Shown: piece by piece, positions 33,647 through 43,958 of the stretch
How positions within the stretch are numbered: position 1 is the first letter of the stretch
Layout of the letters: each line of letters begins with the position of its first letter
Assembly: GCF_020509005.1 (NCBI RefSeq)
Contig: NC_063018.1
Span: forward strand, 992,001 to 1,056,000
From: Fulvia fulva
Taxonomy: Eukaryota > Ascomycota > Dothideomycetes > Mycosphaerellales > Mycosphaerellaceae
DNA: 64,000 nt
Direction of reading: 5' to 3'
Notes under the pieces: model-generated
Told to the model about the DNA's origin: nothing
Seen by the model: the letters and a program-made list of their open reading frames with translations, nothing else
The model's database searches: none
Translations under genes and position numbers: made by a program

Positions 33647-34806
33647 TTTGACTGATGTTTGTTGGTGAGGGAAAGACTGTCGTTGTTGTTTGCAAGGAAA
33701 AGCGAGTGTAAGTAGTTGGAAGTCCTGCGGAGTGATGCTGATGAGAACGCACTGGAGACGAGGAGGGAGAAGTTCTTATACGGAGTCTTACAATGGGTGT
33801 CGCCACTATAGGAGTGGAGTCCGCAGTAGGGAGACCATAGATTGCGACTCCTTCTCAACCAGCGGCAGACAGAGACAAGGTGCTCCAACTGTGATCGACC
33901 CCCATCACTGTCATTATTTTGCAGACGCAAGTCAATAAAGCAGACTTGATTGACGGCTGGGCTCAGACACGTGTAGATGAGATCCGATGCATGTTGCAGC
34001 GGCGTCGCCTGTTATCGCAGCTGTGGGTGTATGAACTTTGCAATGTGGTTGTATCAACGCTGCCGCTGGGCAAGTGTTGTCGTGGTTCAGGTGATTGGGA
34101 TCTGCAAACAGTATTGATGTTGTCGATGTTGTGGAGTCGCTGCCGCTTGACATGAAATGTAATGCTCTGAACTATCCCCTGGCGCGACATGAGAAGTTTG
34201 GTATCCGGTAGACGGTCGTTGGCATCCGGGTTAATCAACCGGCAGGGTGCAGCGCTCGGCAGCGTAGGGAGTCGAGAGCGTCAGTAGCATCGTCAAGTCT
34301 GTCCAGTGTGACCGCACACGTCGGCCTCTTGCAAGGAGTCGGTCCCCCGGCAATACATTGAAGGCGTTGTTCTTGTTGTCCTCCCCCAGGAAGCGACAAG
34401 ACGCGACAGGCGGCGTGACGATGTGATCGCCGGCGTTCTCAGCTCGTACTCATACGACAGGACCAACCAGTGGGCGCTTGTCGCGTAAGAGCAGGCCAAA
34501 TGTTCCGGTAGGCGTCGTGGTTTGAAGTGCAAGATGTGGTTGCGAAGAGAAAGGAGTGCGGACACCGACTCTACCCCGGCCAATGAACGTACTTGCCGAG
34601 GCCGAAAAGATCCACTCACAAAGTCTCATTCGCAACATCATCTGCAGGAGCAGCAGCAGAACAACATTTTGTGGTACAGCGACCTGGAATTGTAATTATC
34701 CGAGAAGGTGCATCTACCGGCTAAGCGAGATCGTGGCTCCCAAACAAGAGTTTGCACATGTCAATCGTTTTCCAGCATTCGGCCTAGATCAGAGAAAGAG
34801 ACCACA
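33647..34806. other. Divergent intergenic region, hydrophobin / TTL
   Basis: About 1.16 kb between divergent genes, large for this window, consistent with a regulated hydrophobin promoter. A TATA box for the hydrophobin is at 33773-33780. No further gene supported. Confidence 0.45.
33773..33780 (-). promoter_or_regulatory. TATA box of the hydrophobin gene
   Basis: TATAAGAA on the minus strand, about 130 bp before the hydrophobin start codon, followed by a C/T-rich then CAA-rich leader as in highly expressed fungal genes. Confidence 0.5.
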
Positions 34807-36096
34807 ATGGCAGACCACACGATACATGCCATCATCGACTACGAGGATGCCTATGTCCAGCCGTTACTACTATCTGCTATTCGGGCAAGACTACCAGCAG
34901 AGCTGCTGATTCTCATCAAGGATCTCTCACAGCTGCCATCCCCGGCTGACAGACTCTTGCAATGGCGGCAATACGAAAGCATAGACTTCGACCACCTCAT
35001 TGAGAACTCTACAACAAGTCTGGCGAATAGCTATGTGATCAGGAAGGCTCTTATCAGGAAGCACTACTTGTCAACGACAATTTCGCATTGGCTGACTAAG
35101 CATGCCAACAGCTTGCTGAAAGATCACGTCAAGCCCAGTGTCGAGTTCGAAGTGGATTATGCGGAGTTTCTGGATGATGCCTTAGTCGAGGCCTTCGAGT
35201 TGAAGGAGAGTTGGACTAGGAATGAAGCTCTCGACGAAGACTCCGACCAGAGGGAATGGTGGATACTGAAACCTGGCATGAGTGACCGCGGTCAAGGGAT
35301 CAGACTCTTCAGTTCTGAGGAAGAACTCCAAACCATCTTCGAGGAATGGGATCCACCATCCGACGATGAAGACGACGATGCTACCTCTCAGCAAGACATG
35401 AACCCCTCCACGACTGACAAAGACGAAGGCAACGGCGTAATAACCTCCCAACTCCGCCACTTCGTCGCACAACCCTACATCTCCAACCCTCTCCTCTTAC
35501 CACAACCCCACCCCTCAGCAGGTCGAAAGTTCCACATCCGCACCTACGTCCTCGCCGTAGGCGCGCTGCAAGTCTACGTAAGCAAACCAATGCTCGCCCT
35601 CTTCGCCGGACAACCCTACACCCTTCCATCCTCAGTCTCAGCACCAAACGACGACCTCTCAGCACATTTGACAAATACATGTCTCCAAACCGGCGAGCGC
35701 GAAGGCAGTGTCCACGCCTTCTGGTCCCTTCCCTCTCATATCGAAGGCATCGACAGCAAAGACTGGCGAGAAGACGTCTTCCAACAAATCTGCTCCATCA
35801 CCGGCGAAGTCTTCGAAGCTGCTGCGAGGAGTATGGGGATCCATTTCCAGCCTTTGCCAAATGCGTTTGAGATTTTTGGGCTGGATTTCATGGTTGATGC
35901 GAAAGGGACAACGTGGATGCTTGAAGTGAATGCGTTTCCGGACTTTGCGCAGACGGGTGGGGAGTTGAAGGATTTGGTGCTGGATCTGATGGGGGATGTG
36001 GTGGAGGTGGGCGTGAAGCCGTTTTTTGGGGTGGAGGGGGATGTTTCTACGACGAAGATGGAGAGGGTTTTGGATATTGACCTTGGGAGGCGATGA
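34807..36096 (+). CDS. Tubulin-tyrosine ligase family protein (ATP-grasp)
   Basis: Single exon, 429 aa. Members ligate an amino acid to a protein carboxylate using ATP; the yeast relative Pby1 is a P-body-associated protein and fungal substrates are unclear. The ATP-grasp core is visible: REWWILKPGMSDRGQGIRLF (about residue 145, nucleotide lysine and flexible loop), RHFVAQPYISNPLLL, KFHIRTYVLAVGALQVYV, LTNTCLQ, and the metal-binding end FEIFGLDFMVDAKGTTWMLE followed by VNAFPDFAQTG. An acidic low-complexity insertion (PPSDDEDDDATSQQD) interrupts the domain near residue 180. The start is the first ATG of the frame; a longer frame begins with GTG. Convergent with the following gene (64 bp apart). 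Confidence 0.92.
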   Translation: MADHTIHAIIDYEDAYVQPLLLSAIRARLPAELLILIKDLSQLPSPADRLLQWRQYESIDFDHLIENSTTSLANSYVIRKALIRKHYLSTTISHWLTKHANSLLKDHVKPSVEFEVDYAEFLDDALVEAFELKESWTRNEALDEDSDQREWWILKPGMSDRGQGIRLFSSEEELQTIFEEWDPPSDDEDDDATSQQDMNPSTTDKDEGNGVITSQLRHFVAQPYISNPLLLPQPHPSAGRKFHIRTYVLAVGALQVYVSKPMLALFAGQPYTLPSSVSAPNDDLSAHLTNTCLQTGEREGSVHAFWSLPSHIEGIDSKDWREDVFQQICSITGEVFEAAARSMGIHFQPLPNAFEIFGLDFMVDAKGTTWMLEVNAFPDFAQTGGELKDLVLDLMGDVVEVGVKPFFGVEGDVSTTKMERVLDIDLGRR

Positions 36097-36160
36097 GAGG
36101 TACTTCAACATTCTCGTTGGTCACTACTAGGTTGACCTACTTGTCATTAGGGGTGCACTC

Positions 36161-38375
36161 CTAGGCACCAAGGACAAAACTCTCCCTCCCAAAGCCGAAC
36201 CACTTATGCAACCTCTTTCGCATCGCCCGCAACGTGATGGGGTCAATCTTAGGCGTTGGATGCGGCTTATGGAAAACGATTCTACCGCTTTCCGGTAGCT
36301 CAAACACGACAGCGGATCCGGCACTGTCACGAGCAGTGAAGCCACGGTCACGCATGGCGTGCACGAAAGCATCCCACTCGCAGCCCTGAGTAGCGTCCTC
36401 GACATCCGTAGCGAACATCTTGTTGAAAACCTCGACGGCTCGCTTCGAGGTTCGTACGACGGCAGTCGGCCGGTCGTCCGGCAGAGACATGGACTCCAAC
36501 TCTGAGGTTGGTGGGTCAATTTCGCTTGCATCGGTCTGCTTTTCTGGCCGTGTCTTTGTCTTGACACTGGTCTGCACGAGCTCGAGCTTGGCACGTTCGG
36601 TCGCCAAAGGTAGTTGAACAGTATTGACGTGTTTTGGAATCGTGAGCCTTGATTCGATTTCGTCAAGTACTGTTTGCCTTTGTGCATTGACTTGCGCAAT
36701 ATGCGATGGATCAAGGTCGGCACGTATGAAATGTGCTACATCAGGCTCCTCGAAATGTTTACTCGGTCCTCGTATAGCCGACCAGTATGTTGCGAGATTG
36801 ACAGAGACCTCGTCATACTGCTTCAGCCAAGCTGTGTCTCGACGACCCTGGGGTGGGGCTGTCTCGTAGAAACGCTTGAGAAGCAGTGGGCGTGCGCTGG
36901 TGAGGTGCACGTTTCCAGCCTCCAATAACTTGTTCCGCCAGACACGCCCCTTCTCGGTTTTCAATAGCTTGTCGGTAAACCCGATGTGGTTTTGTGGTCG
37001 GCTCAATCGAAGGGTCAGGAGCAGCTGATGGTTGACAGCTATTTCCGAAAACCAGTCAATTACTGTTTGATCGACCCTTGTTCGTTCTTCCTGCGATGCA
37101 GTGGCAAGATGATGCTCCAGGTATGCAAATAACCTGGCATGGTCAATACAGCCTCTCCCGTCGGGTGGCGCGCACAGATTTATCAGATACCAGTACAGTG
37201 GGTCCGTGAAAAACCTGTTGGGCAACGGTTCAGGATTAACACGAGTCACTTCTAGCTTCCGAGGTCCTATTTCCTCCCAGCGATAGTATTTCGAGAATCC
37301 TGGACGCTGCTCAATCTGATTCCGACACATATCACAGCGGATGTTCATGAAGTTGACAAGCACGACTTCGAGAGCAGAGAGGGCATGGTCATACTTAGGG
37401 GGTAGCGGCGACCCTGGATCGATTTGGTCTTTGAAGCGGTGCTGGAGATCTCTCACAAGCTCAGCTTCTTCCCGCACGCAGAACCACCAGTATAGCGACT
37501 TCAGCTCCATCGTGAGAGTAGAGTCTACGATCTGCCATGCCGTTGTGCGTGGGACTGATTTGTAAGCCTCGCCCTGAAAGAGTAGGCGAATGTATCGGCG
37601 GGCGTAGACAGGATCTACCTGCATCAAGGCGAGATGATCAGACGCATGGTCAAGACGCGACTGCACCGTGGCGATGAAAGCATCGATGTTCATTGCTGGA
37701 GGGGACGAGAACGGCTGATTGCTGTAGGGTGACCACTGTGCAACATCGCCTGTAGCTCGAAATCCGTCTCTGCACATCTCGGTCCAGCGCGTGCAAGAAG
37801 GAGTGTCCAAATTGGCACCTTCAAGGGTCAGCTCCACGACAGTGACCAGGAATTCCATTAGCCCAGCCTGCGCCTCGAGGAGGATTCCGCAATTCCGGCA
37901 TAGTGTGTCGCCTTCAGGCTGAACTCTGGTCAAAAAGAATGACCAGGCGCAACAGAAGACTCAAGAATGGTGGGAAAGACAACTAGACGCAAGTAGATGG
38001 CGTGCCCACATCTACTCGTTCCAGATCAATATCCCTCTGCAGATCGTGGAGTCTACTTCTTCTCGGGAAGCGCCTCTGTTCCACCAGTGGCGGTCGTTCG
38101 TCTACCGGCGTTGTGGCATGGGCTCAAGGTTGTAGTCTGCCCTGACTACGACCGGGCATCCCTTCAGCTCCCCTCGCACGCTTCGCCATCTTCGCCTCAA
38201 TCTTGACCTTATTCTCCTCATAGAATTTGTCTGCTTCTTCCTTCTGCTCTTGCGTAAGCGGAGGCGGCAACATGCTCCTGTCCGGGTGGTACATATGCTC
38301 TTCTGTCACACTCATGCCATCGGCACCACGCATGATATCCTCAACTCTTTGATCGAATGGGTGTCGGTCACACAT
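36161..38375 (-). CDS. Fungal protein with HicA-like C-terminal domain
   Basis: The large exon, 36161 to about 37930, encodes about 590 residues. Upstream coding at 38124-38375 (MCDRHPFDQRVEDIM ... KEEADKFYEENKVKIEAKMA) most likely forms the N-terminus. The exons between 37930 and 38124 are not resolved. The middle (LMQVDPVYARRYIRLLFQGE, YWWFCVREEAELVRDL) matches a widespread helical family of filamentous ascomycetes. A CRNC and a CDMC pair may be structural. The last 90 residues (WDAFVHAMRDRGFTARDSAG, then SAVVFELP, IVFHKPHPTPKID and RAMRKRLHKWFGF) have the GS...F and His-containing layout of HicA-type small dsRNA-binding-like folds, known in bacteria as mRNA interferases. Homology is inferred by pattern only and no toxicity is implied. 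Divergent from SKI2. Confidence 0.72.
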
Positions 38376-38865
38376 TGCCTTGACCAGTCTTGGAGGTAGG
38401 GCGACGGCATCGACGGTCGCTACTGGTGGTTGTCTGTTCTGCCATGGTGTCGATGTCCGATGGGCTGGTCACTGTGATTGAGATGTGTCTGCTTGTTAGT
38501 CGATACGACCACTGCACTGCGAGGTTGTGATCCTTGGCTGGAGCACGATCGCGATGGATTGGCAGAGCGATGTCATCCTCTGTCGCAGGAGACTATATCC
38601 TATGACAGGCCAGGCCTCAGGCGGTGATCTGTGGCTCTCTAAGGAGTCGCAGTACATTGAAGGTAGGTGAATGCCAGTGAAAGATAGCCGTGGACGTCGA
38701 GGTGAAAGAGGCTAGATCTGGGTTGTGCCAGGCAAGTCTCGGCGGCGAAAGTCGAGGGGCACATGTACAAGACTACAACATGCAGGTCTAAAGGTCAACT
38801 TCCAAAAACACACCCCATGCATCTTTGACATGGCCGACACAAAGCAGACATCTTGCTCGGTCTAG
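38376..38865. promoter_or_regulatory. Divergent promoter region upstream of SKI2
   Basis: 490 bp between the SKI2 start and the N-terminal exon of the HicA-like gene. No clear TATA box or repeat. Part may still be 5' exon of the minus-strand gene. Confidence 0.4.
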
Positions 38866-41800
38866 ATGGCGGACACTCTGCCTCAAGCGCTGCAGAAGCT
38901 GACACTCGCGTCTCAAAGCGTCGACGATGATATAGACGACCTGCTGGACCAGGTCAAACCACGCAAACGCCTTCGCAAGTCGCCCGATGATGTCAAGAAG
39001 AAGTTGGGGGCAGACTTTCTGACGCCTTCGACATCCTTCAGTCCAGAATGGCTGGACCGGCTGCAGCAGAGATGGGACGCTCCTACCAATTACAACGAGC
39101 TGTTCGCCCTTGGACCAACACAGACCAGGACCATTATTCGATTTACCAGAGAGGGGCTTGAGGGCCGAGCGACGGGCTACAAAGAAGTCACTGTGCCCGC
39201 GAACAGTGCTACAGCGAAGAACTCGACTTCACTACGCAGAAAACCAGCGAGTCGAGCGGAGTTCGTGAGAGGCGCAGCAGGTTTCTACCCTTTTGCGCCT
39301 GGCGGTCTCGATGCGGTCGAAGCTACAGCCGCGTATGAAGACGAACTCTTCCAGCAAAACGAGGCGAATGGTGTTCGAAAGTCTAGCAAGCTGAGCAAGG
39401 TCATAAACTTTGCTGCTGGAGGCGGTCTCCTGGAAGTGCCTCCAGGCTTCAAGCGTGGACTTCGAGTACCTGACAAGCCGAAGCAGGATGACGAGAGTGC
39501 AAAGGAAGTGGAGGAAGTCCTCGATGAGGAGACCGATGACCAGCACCCACAATCAAATGGTGTGCCACTGCCCAAGGAGGACGGTGAAGCTGACGACAGC
39601 GAGGAAGGTGAAGGCGAGGAAGACATTGACGACCTACTTCCGCTCGAGTTCCCGGCCCTTGCCGCACACGGACCTCTGGCGATGGCACGCAACAAGCATG
39701 GTGGCAGAGAATGGGCACATATGGTTGACGTCAATCGCGACGTCACGAACTTTAGGGAACTCGTGCCAGAGATGGCTCGAGACTGGCCATTCGAGCTCGA
39801 CACATTTCAGAAAGAAGCAGTGTATCACCTCGAGAATGGCGATTCGGTGTTCGTTGCAGCTCACACATCTGCCGGCAAGACTGTCGTTGCTGAGTATGCC
39901 ATTGCTCTGGCAGCCAAGCACATGACGAAAGCCATCTACACATCACCTATCAAAGCACTCAGCAATCAGAAGTTCAGAGACTTCCGGACCGAGTTCGACG
40001 ATGTGGGTATCCTGACCGGAGACGTGCAGATAAGACCCGAAGCGAGCTGTCTCATCATGACGACCGAGATTCTTCGCAGCATGCTCTATCGAGGAGCCGA
40101 TCTGATTCGGGATGTGGAGTTTGTCATATTTGATGAGGTGCACTATGTCAACGACTCTGAGCGTGGAGTCGTTTGGGAAGAGGTCATCATCATGTTACCA
40201 GAGCACGTCACGCTGATCTGCTTGTCGGCGACAGTGCCGAACACATACGAGTTCGCTTCTTGGGTCGGACGGACGAAGAAGAAGGACATCTATGTCATCT
40301 CTACACCCAAGCGCCCTGTGCCGCTTGAACATTACCTCTGGGCCGACAAGAAGATGTTCAAGATCGTGGACGCCAGCAAGCATTTTATCGAGAAAGGCTG
40401 GAAGGATGCTAATGATGCTCTCACTGGCCGCGACAAAGTCATCGAAGCTGAGAAGAAAGCCAAGGAGAAAGAAGAAGCCGCTGTCGCAGCCGGTCGTGGT
40501 GGTCGCGGTGGTCGTGGTCAGCAAAATGGTCGAGGGGGTCAGCAGCGCGGAGGCGGCAATCAGCGAGGCGGCCCACAGCAACGAGGCAGAGGTCAGCCCG
40601 CGACTCGAGGGCAAGGGAACATCGCTCGGACAGGTCGTGGTGGAGGCCGAACCACAGCTGCTCAAGACCGTAACATCTGGGTGCATCTGGTCCAGCATCT
40701 GCGTAAAGAAGACATGCTTCCATGCACTATCTTCGTCTTCTCAAAGAAGCGCTGTGAAGAAAACGCCGACGCTTTGTCAAACCTTGACTTCAACACTGCT
40801 GCCGAGAAGAGCGCTGTACACATGATTTTGGAGAAGTCTTTGACGCGACTGAAGCCGGATGACAGGACGCTACCACAAATTCGCCGCATCCGTGAGCTAC
40901 TCAGTAGAGGCATTGCCGTCCATCATGGCGGTCTCCTGCCGATCGTGAAAGAGTGCGTCGAGATTCTCTTTGCAAAGACACTGGTGAAGGTACTTTTCGC
41001 CACGGAGACGTTCGCCATGGGTCTCAATCTGCCGACCAGGACTGTCATTTTCTCTGGCTTCCGCAAGTACGACAACAAGCAGTTCCGAGACCTGCTGCCA
41101 GGCGAGTATACTCAGATGGCCGGTCGAGCTGGTCGCAGAGGTCTGGATTCGGTCGGCTACGTTATCATCGTGTCGCCCGGAGCAGATGAAGCGCCGCCAG
41201 CGGGCCGTCTGAGGCAGATGATGCTTGGACAGCCGACCAAGCTCCGGTCGCAGTTCCGTCTGACATATAACATGATTCTGAATCTGCTTCGTGTAGAGGC
41301 GCTGAAGATCGAGGAGATGATCAAGCGATCTTTCTCCGAGAATGCCACACAAGCACTACTACCAGAGCATGAGAAGCAGATTAAGGTCTCCGAAGCTGAT
41401 CTAGACAAGGTCGTGCGACAGCAGTGCGACATCTGCGATCAAGACATTGATGCGTGTCACGAAGCCAGCGTTGAGTATCAGCGGCTCACGGCCAGCCTCC
41501 ATCTGTCTATGCTTGCTACTCCAGTCGGTCGTCGCCTGATTCAGGCCAAGCGCTTGGTCGTTTTTCGTGGCAAGAACGATGTTCGAACGGCTGGCATCAT
41601 CCTCCGAGACGGTGTGACAAAAGGATCGCCACCAACGGTCCAGCTCCTCGAAGTGATCTCTCGTAATCCACGCAAACGCCAGGACCCAGACTTCTTACCA
41701 TACCTGCCTCGGTTCAGAAGACGTTTCGTACCACTTCCGCAGACGGAGAACGACATGCAATTACGCACCACCACCGTGCCATTGGACGATGTGGAAGCGC

Positions 41801-42726
41801 TGACAGGGTCACACATTCAGATGGACCTTGCAGCTGTGCTCCAGAAGGACAAAGATGCCCTCGCCGATGTCAAGAAAGAGCTCCTAGAAACATGCTCATC
41901 ATGGACCTCGTCAAGCTGGAACGAGCTTGACTACTACAAGTGGCTCAAGGAGATGGACATCAGAACACTTCTCGATACCCGCAGCAAAGCGGCGAGAGAA
42001 GCTCAGGAGCGCGCTTGCATTCACTGCGACAACTTTCCCAAGCACTTCGCCATGGCCCACGATCAATGGGTCATCAAGGACAAAATCGACTCCATCCGTC
42101 AACTCATGTCCGATCAAAACCTCCAACTCCTCCCCGACTACCAGCAACGCATCAGCGTCCTTAAAGACCTCGGCTTCATCGATGATCAATCCCGTGTCGA
42201 GCTAAAGGGCAAGGTCGCCTGTGAGATCCACTCCGCAGACGAGCTCGTCTTGACCGAACTCGTCCTCGAGAACGTCCTAGCAGACTACGAACCCGAAGAA
42301 ATCGTCGCACTCCTCTCCTCCTTCGTCTTCCAGGAAAAGACAGAAATGACACCGACCATGACCACCGCCCTCGAGAAAGGCCAAGAGACGATCGTCAAGA
42401 TTGCTGAGAAAGTCAACCACTACCAAATCTTACATCAAGTCATCCTCTCGTCTGACGACTCCAATGATTTCGTGTCCCGGCCGCGGTTTGGACTGGTGGA
42501 AGTGGTGTATGAATGGGCGAGAGGTATGCCGTTTAGTCGGATCACGGACTTGACGGATGTGCTGGAGGGCACGATTGTGAGGGTCATCACGAGGTTGGAT
42601 GAGACGTGTAGGGAGGTCAAGAATGCGGCGAGGATTATTGGAGATCCGACGCTGTTCACGAAGATGCAGACGTGTCAGGAGCTGATTAAGAGGGATATTT
42701 GTGCTACTGCTAGTTTGTATATGTAG
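38866..42726 (+). CDS. SKI2: Ski2-type RNA helicase of the SKI complex
   Basis: Intronless, 1286 aa. The cytoplasmic Ski complex (Ski2-Ski3-Ski8) unwinds mRNA and feeds it 3'-to-5' into the exosome for turnover and ribosome rescue. The N-terminal region (residues 1-290) has the Ski3/Ski8-binding segment with an acidic stretch (DGEADDSEEGEGEEDIDDLL). Helicase motifs: DTFQKEAVYHLENG (Q region), AHTSAGKT (I, about residue 332), DEVH (II, about 422), LSATVPN (III), then QMAGRAGRRG (VI, about 750). A Gly/Arg/Gln-rich insert (about residues 540-600, GRGGRGGRGQQNGRGGQQ) precedes the second RecA domain. The C-terminus is the DSHCT bundle with VVYEWARGMPFSRITDLTDV. The insertion-arch domain lies between. 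Mtr4 is excluded by the N-terminus and the missing Mtr4-type arch motifs, though this is a judgement. Confidence 0.95.
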   Translation: MADTLPQALQKLTLASQSVDDDIDDLLDQVKPRKRLRKSPDDVKKKLGADFLTPSTSFSPEWLDRLQQRWDAPTNYNELFALGPTQTRTIIRFTREGLEGRATGYKEVTVPANSATAKNSTSLRRKPASRAEFVRGAAGFYPFAPGGLDAVEATAAYEDELFQQNEANGVRKSSKLSKVINFAAGGGLLEVPPGFKRGLRVPDKPKQDDESAKEVEEVLDEETDDQHPQSNGVPLPKEDGEADDSEEGEGEEDIDDLLPLEFPALAAHGPLAMARNKHGGREWAHMVDVNRDVTNFRELVPEMARDWPFELDTFQKEAVYHLENGDSVFVAAHTSAGKTVVAEYAIALAAKHMTKAIYTSPIKALSNQKFRDFRTEFDDVGILTGDVQIRPEASCLIMTTEILRSMLYRGADLIRDVEFVIFDEVHYVNDSERGVVWEEVIIMLPEHVTLICLSATVPNTYEFASWVGRTKKKDIYVISTPKRPVPLEHYLWADKKMFKIVDASKHFIEKGWKDANDALTGRDKVIEAEKKAKEKEEAAVAAGRGGRGGRGQQNGRGGQQRGGGNQRGGPQQRGRGQPATRGQGNIARTGRGGGRTTAAQDRNIWVHLVQHLRKEDMLPCTIFVFSKKRCEENADALSNLDFNTAAEKSAVHMILEKSLTRLKPDDRTLPQIRRIRELLSRGIAVHHGGLLPIVKECVEILFAKTLVKVLFATETFAMGLNLPTRTVIFSGFRKYDNKQFRDLLPGEYTQMAGRAGRRGLDSVGYVIIVSPGADEAPPAGRLRQMMLGQPTKLRSQFRLTYNMILNLLRVEALKIEEMIKRSFSENATQALLPEHEKQIKVSEADLDKVVRQQCDICDQDIDACHEASVEYQRLTASLHLSMLATPVGRRLIQAKRLVVFRGKNDVRTAGIILRDGVTKGSPPTVQLLEVISRNPRKRQDPDFLPYLPRFRRRFVPLPQTENDMQLRTTTVPLDDVEALTGSHIQMDLAAVLQKDKDALADVKKELLETCSSWTSSSWNELDYYKWLKEMDIRTLLDTRSKAAREAQERACIHCDNFPKHFAMAHDQWVIKDKIDSIRQLMSDQNLQLLPDYQQRISVLKDLGFIDDQSRVELKGKVACEIHSADELVLTELVLENVLADYEPEEIVALLSSFVFQEKTEMTPTMTTALEKGQETIVKIAEKVNHYQILHQVILSSDDSNDFVSRPRFGLVEVVYEWARGMPFSRITDLTDVLEGTIVRVITRLDETCREVKNAARIIGDPTLFTKMQTCQELIKRDICATASLYM

Positions 42727-43554
42727 GTAGTCATGAGGGCTCCAAATCGTGGGCGAATACATCGACAGTCGACAGGACGACCTTACGCCGGATGGCTCGA
42801 GCTTAGGACGTGTTGGTCGCATATCTGTCGTCAACGCGCAGACTTGTCTCATAGAGCATCTTGGTTCGAGGTACAGCTGTATCGTGAGCGTGCTGTAACC
42901 ATAGTTGATGAGCTATGCGACGCGGTTCAGGATTGTCTGGCGCAGCAAGCCTTCTGCTCGAGGGCCGCCCGTGTTCGGACTGGGCCGACCATAACGGGTG
43001 ACATGCGTGAACGCCTGCATGAGCTACCCGGCCGTGCCTGCATGTTCCCTGAAGATAGCTTGAAGCTGCAATTGCACCTGGACACCATCATCAAAATTCC
43101 GGTGGCGGCGAGCAACAACAATACAGAAGTTGCATCACCAACGGCCAGCCTTCTCAGTGACTCTCCCTGCCCACGACCTATATTTTGCACACAAGGCTGT
43201 CCATTACATGGAGCGGCGCAGTTCGGGTGCTAGTCATGTATGGCAAATTTAGAATGAGCCCCTTCGGCCTCTGATGCCGTGCAAGAGGGCGAGTCGTTGC
43301 AAGGCTGGCAGACTTGGAATACCATTAGCACATGGCGCTCTCGTGGCGGGGTCACATTGTGCATGGCGTTGAGCCTCAACGCCTCAGGCTGGATGATCCT
43401 CAAATAACGGACAAAGTCGCGCCACCGTCAAACTCTCTGGAGTCAATATCCTGGCCATTCACCCGTCGAAAGTCATCACTGGCTCCACTGGACTGGACTG
43501 GCTATCGAACACCACTAGGACGTCAGTCACCTGCACAAGTATAACACAAAGCCA
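42727..43554. other. Intergenic
   Basis: About 830 bp with no coding frame that I can support and no repeat. Confidence 0.5.
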
Positions 43555-43926
43555 ATGTCGAAGCAATCCAGTCTTGCGGTCTGGCTACTCATAGGCTTAA
43601 CCCTACCAGACACTGCACTAGCGGGCCTCTGTATCCATCCCACGAGATGTACACACCGAGAGACGACACAGTTCCAATTCGTCCAGCTACCTGATATGTA
43701 TCAGATCGACTCTTGGACTAGCCTGGACATGCCTATTTACCCTTTACGTCTGCACGTATCAAGTTCTCCACCTCAACGTCTCATCGCGTCGGAAGAAGTC
43801 GCAGATACCTTGCCGCCAAATGCTTCTCACTTTCGCATGGTCGCTGGTGGTGATCATAGCTCCAGATTTTATCCTAGTGGACGGCATACCGCATACGAGG
43901 TCTTTGGGATGCACGAACATGGCTGA
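43555..43926 (+). CDS. Possible small secreted protein or 5' remnant of the next gene
   Basis: A 123-codon frame from a real ATG with a convincing signal peptide (KQSSLAVWLLIGLTLPDTALAG) followed by CIHPTRC and a polar region. The downstream membrane-protein family typically begins with a signal peptide, so this may be its first exon, separated by decay. No known domain. Low confidence in either view. Confidence 0.35.
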   Translation: MSKQSSLAVWLLIGLTLPDTALAGLCIHPTRCTHRETTQFQFVQLPDMYQIDSWTSLDMPIYPLRLHVSSSPPQRLIASEEVADTLPPNASHFRMVAGGDHSSRFYPSGRHTAYEVFGMHEHG

Positions 43927-43958
43927 AAGAGTTTCGGCGCGGTGATAACAGCATAGAG

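Noticed and set aside
33251..33655. Plus-strand frame over the hydrophobin gene
   Set aside because: Exact antisense shadow of the hydrophobin exon; Val/Leu/Gly bias arises from the complement of His/Glu/Lys codons.
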